From contig CP126198.1 of NCBI GenBank assembly GCA_030272155.1, forward strand, positions 4,092,001 to 4,156,000: a DNA stretch of 64,000 nucleotides, in the 5' to 3' direction. A program made the translations under genes and the position numbers. The DNA is from Tetradesmus obliquus (lineage: Eukaryota > Chlorophyta > Chlorophyceae > Sphaeropleales > Scenedesmaceae). Positions 63,520 through 64,000 of the stretch are shown piece by piece. Below the pieces are notes generated by a model. The model ran no database searches. It was not told the origin of the DNA and saw only the letters and a list, made by a program, of their open reading frames with translations. The first letter of the stretch is position 1; every line of letters begins with the position of its first letter.

Positions 63520-64000
63520 GGCGAGGGTGTCGGTGCACTGCCACTGGAAACTTACTGGTCGGCTAAAATTCCTACTGGACGCTTTTGTCCCGTACGTTGC
63601 ATCAACAAACATATAAGGCCCTCACCTGCCTAGGACCGACATGGGAAAGTAAGCGCAGCGGCATTTGAAATGTCGCTACGGTTGAATTTTCGGGCCGGCA
63701 CGCCTAGTGGCCCATTATGAACAGCTGCTGGTTGTGCATCGAGCAAGTTAATTTGTTGTTGTAACTCTTTGTGAAATGTTTATTTATAAAATTTGAAGCC
63801 GTTCCAATGTCCTGGCTGCAGGAAGCGGGTTGGCGAGGGTGTCGGTGCACTGCCACTGGAAACTTACTGGTCGGCTAAAATTCCTACTGACCGCTTTTGT
63901 CCCGTACGTTGCATCAACAAACATATAAGGCCCTCACCTGCCTAGGACCGACATGGGAAAGTAAGCGCAGCGGCATTTGAAATGTCGCTACGGTTGAATT

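Larger units (their letters stand above)
54501..64000 (+). repeat. Satellite HOR, period about 1845 bp
   Basis: Markers recur at about 1845 bp: A-rich inserts 54683 and 56530 (1847); T1 55015 and 56862 (1847), 59072 and 60917 (1845), 59856 and 61701 (1845); T5 tails 59368 and 61212 (1844). The last spacing drops to about 1752. Variants GCAAGTTCATTTG, CTAGCACCGAC, AAAATCCCTAC and GGCCACTTATG are confined or nearly confined to this domain. The window ends inside the array. No gene is supported. Confidence 0.9.

Noticed and set aside
3419..63616. Recurring 60-80 aa ORFs starting MKCLFIK or MKPFQCPG, with a Phe run
   Set aside because: They read through a satellite monomer, a poly(T) (Phe codons) and the LINE tail; the frame depends on tail length and is not conserved.
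31801..64000. Regularly spaced repeats as a CRISPR array
   Set aside because: The repeats are a 312-bp contiguous satellite with no unique spacers and no cas genes, in a eukaryotic context.
1..64000. Telomere or subtelomere proper
   Set aside because: No TTTAGGG or CCCTAAA array was seen. Subtelomeric placement remains possible but is not supported directly.

Overview
The window reads as repeat-only nuclear DNA of a eukaryote, most likely a chlorophyte green alga. This is inferred from a Zepp/L1-type LINE with a C-terminal RT zinc-binding domain, CAG-rich (poly-Gln) coding sequence, a chromodomain Ty3/gypsy element and nested LINE clusters. Published work on Chlorella/Coccomyxa Zepp and Chlamydomonas ZeppL places such clusters at chromosome ends or centromeres. 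I see no host cellular gene, tRNA, rRNA or telomeric (TTTAGGG)n array. A candidate centromere or pericentromere is the best reading, but it is an inference.

Layout. (1) 1-2949: 3' part of a + strand LINE (LINE A), broken by two nested minus-strand copies of the same family, each with a clear target-site duplication (TSD). (2) 2950-5620: a 312/306-bp satellite carrying short LINE 3' tails. (3) 5619-17686: LINE B (minus), the longest LINE copy here, 5'-truncated inside its endonuclease domain. It contains, close to its 5' end, a 6.4-kb insert (11229-17662) with an intact gag and pol of a chromovirus, bounded by a 22-bp direct repeat. (4) 17687-19896: satellite again. (5) 19897-31800: a LINE nest in which copies of one family are inserted into each other in both orientations, with small inverted and recombinant satellite scraps. 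(6) 31801-64000: about 32 kb of satellite organised into higher-order repeats (HORs) of about 1289, 1340 and 1845 bp. Each HOR carries fixed LINE tails that were amplified with the array.

How the parts fit. The LINE inserts by target-primed reverse transcription: every insertion ends in poly(A), or poly(T) on the + strand, most are heavily 5'-truncated, TSDs run about 7-19 bp, and targets are T-rich. Its preferred targets here are itself and the satellite. Unequal exchange or conversion then spread satellite monomers together with their embedded tails. The gypsy element has a chromodomain, which in chromoviruses is thought to direct integration to heterochromatin, and it could encode all its proteins, but I cannot find a matching 5' LTR. 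Its Pol has an unusual N-terminal domain resembling phage-type Dam adenine methyltransferases. The LINE 3' region carries a TATA-like box, a conserved 88-codon ORF and strong hairpins.
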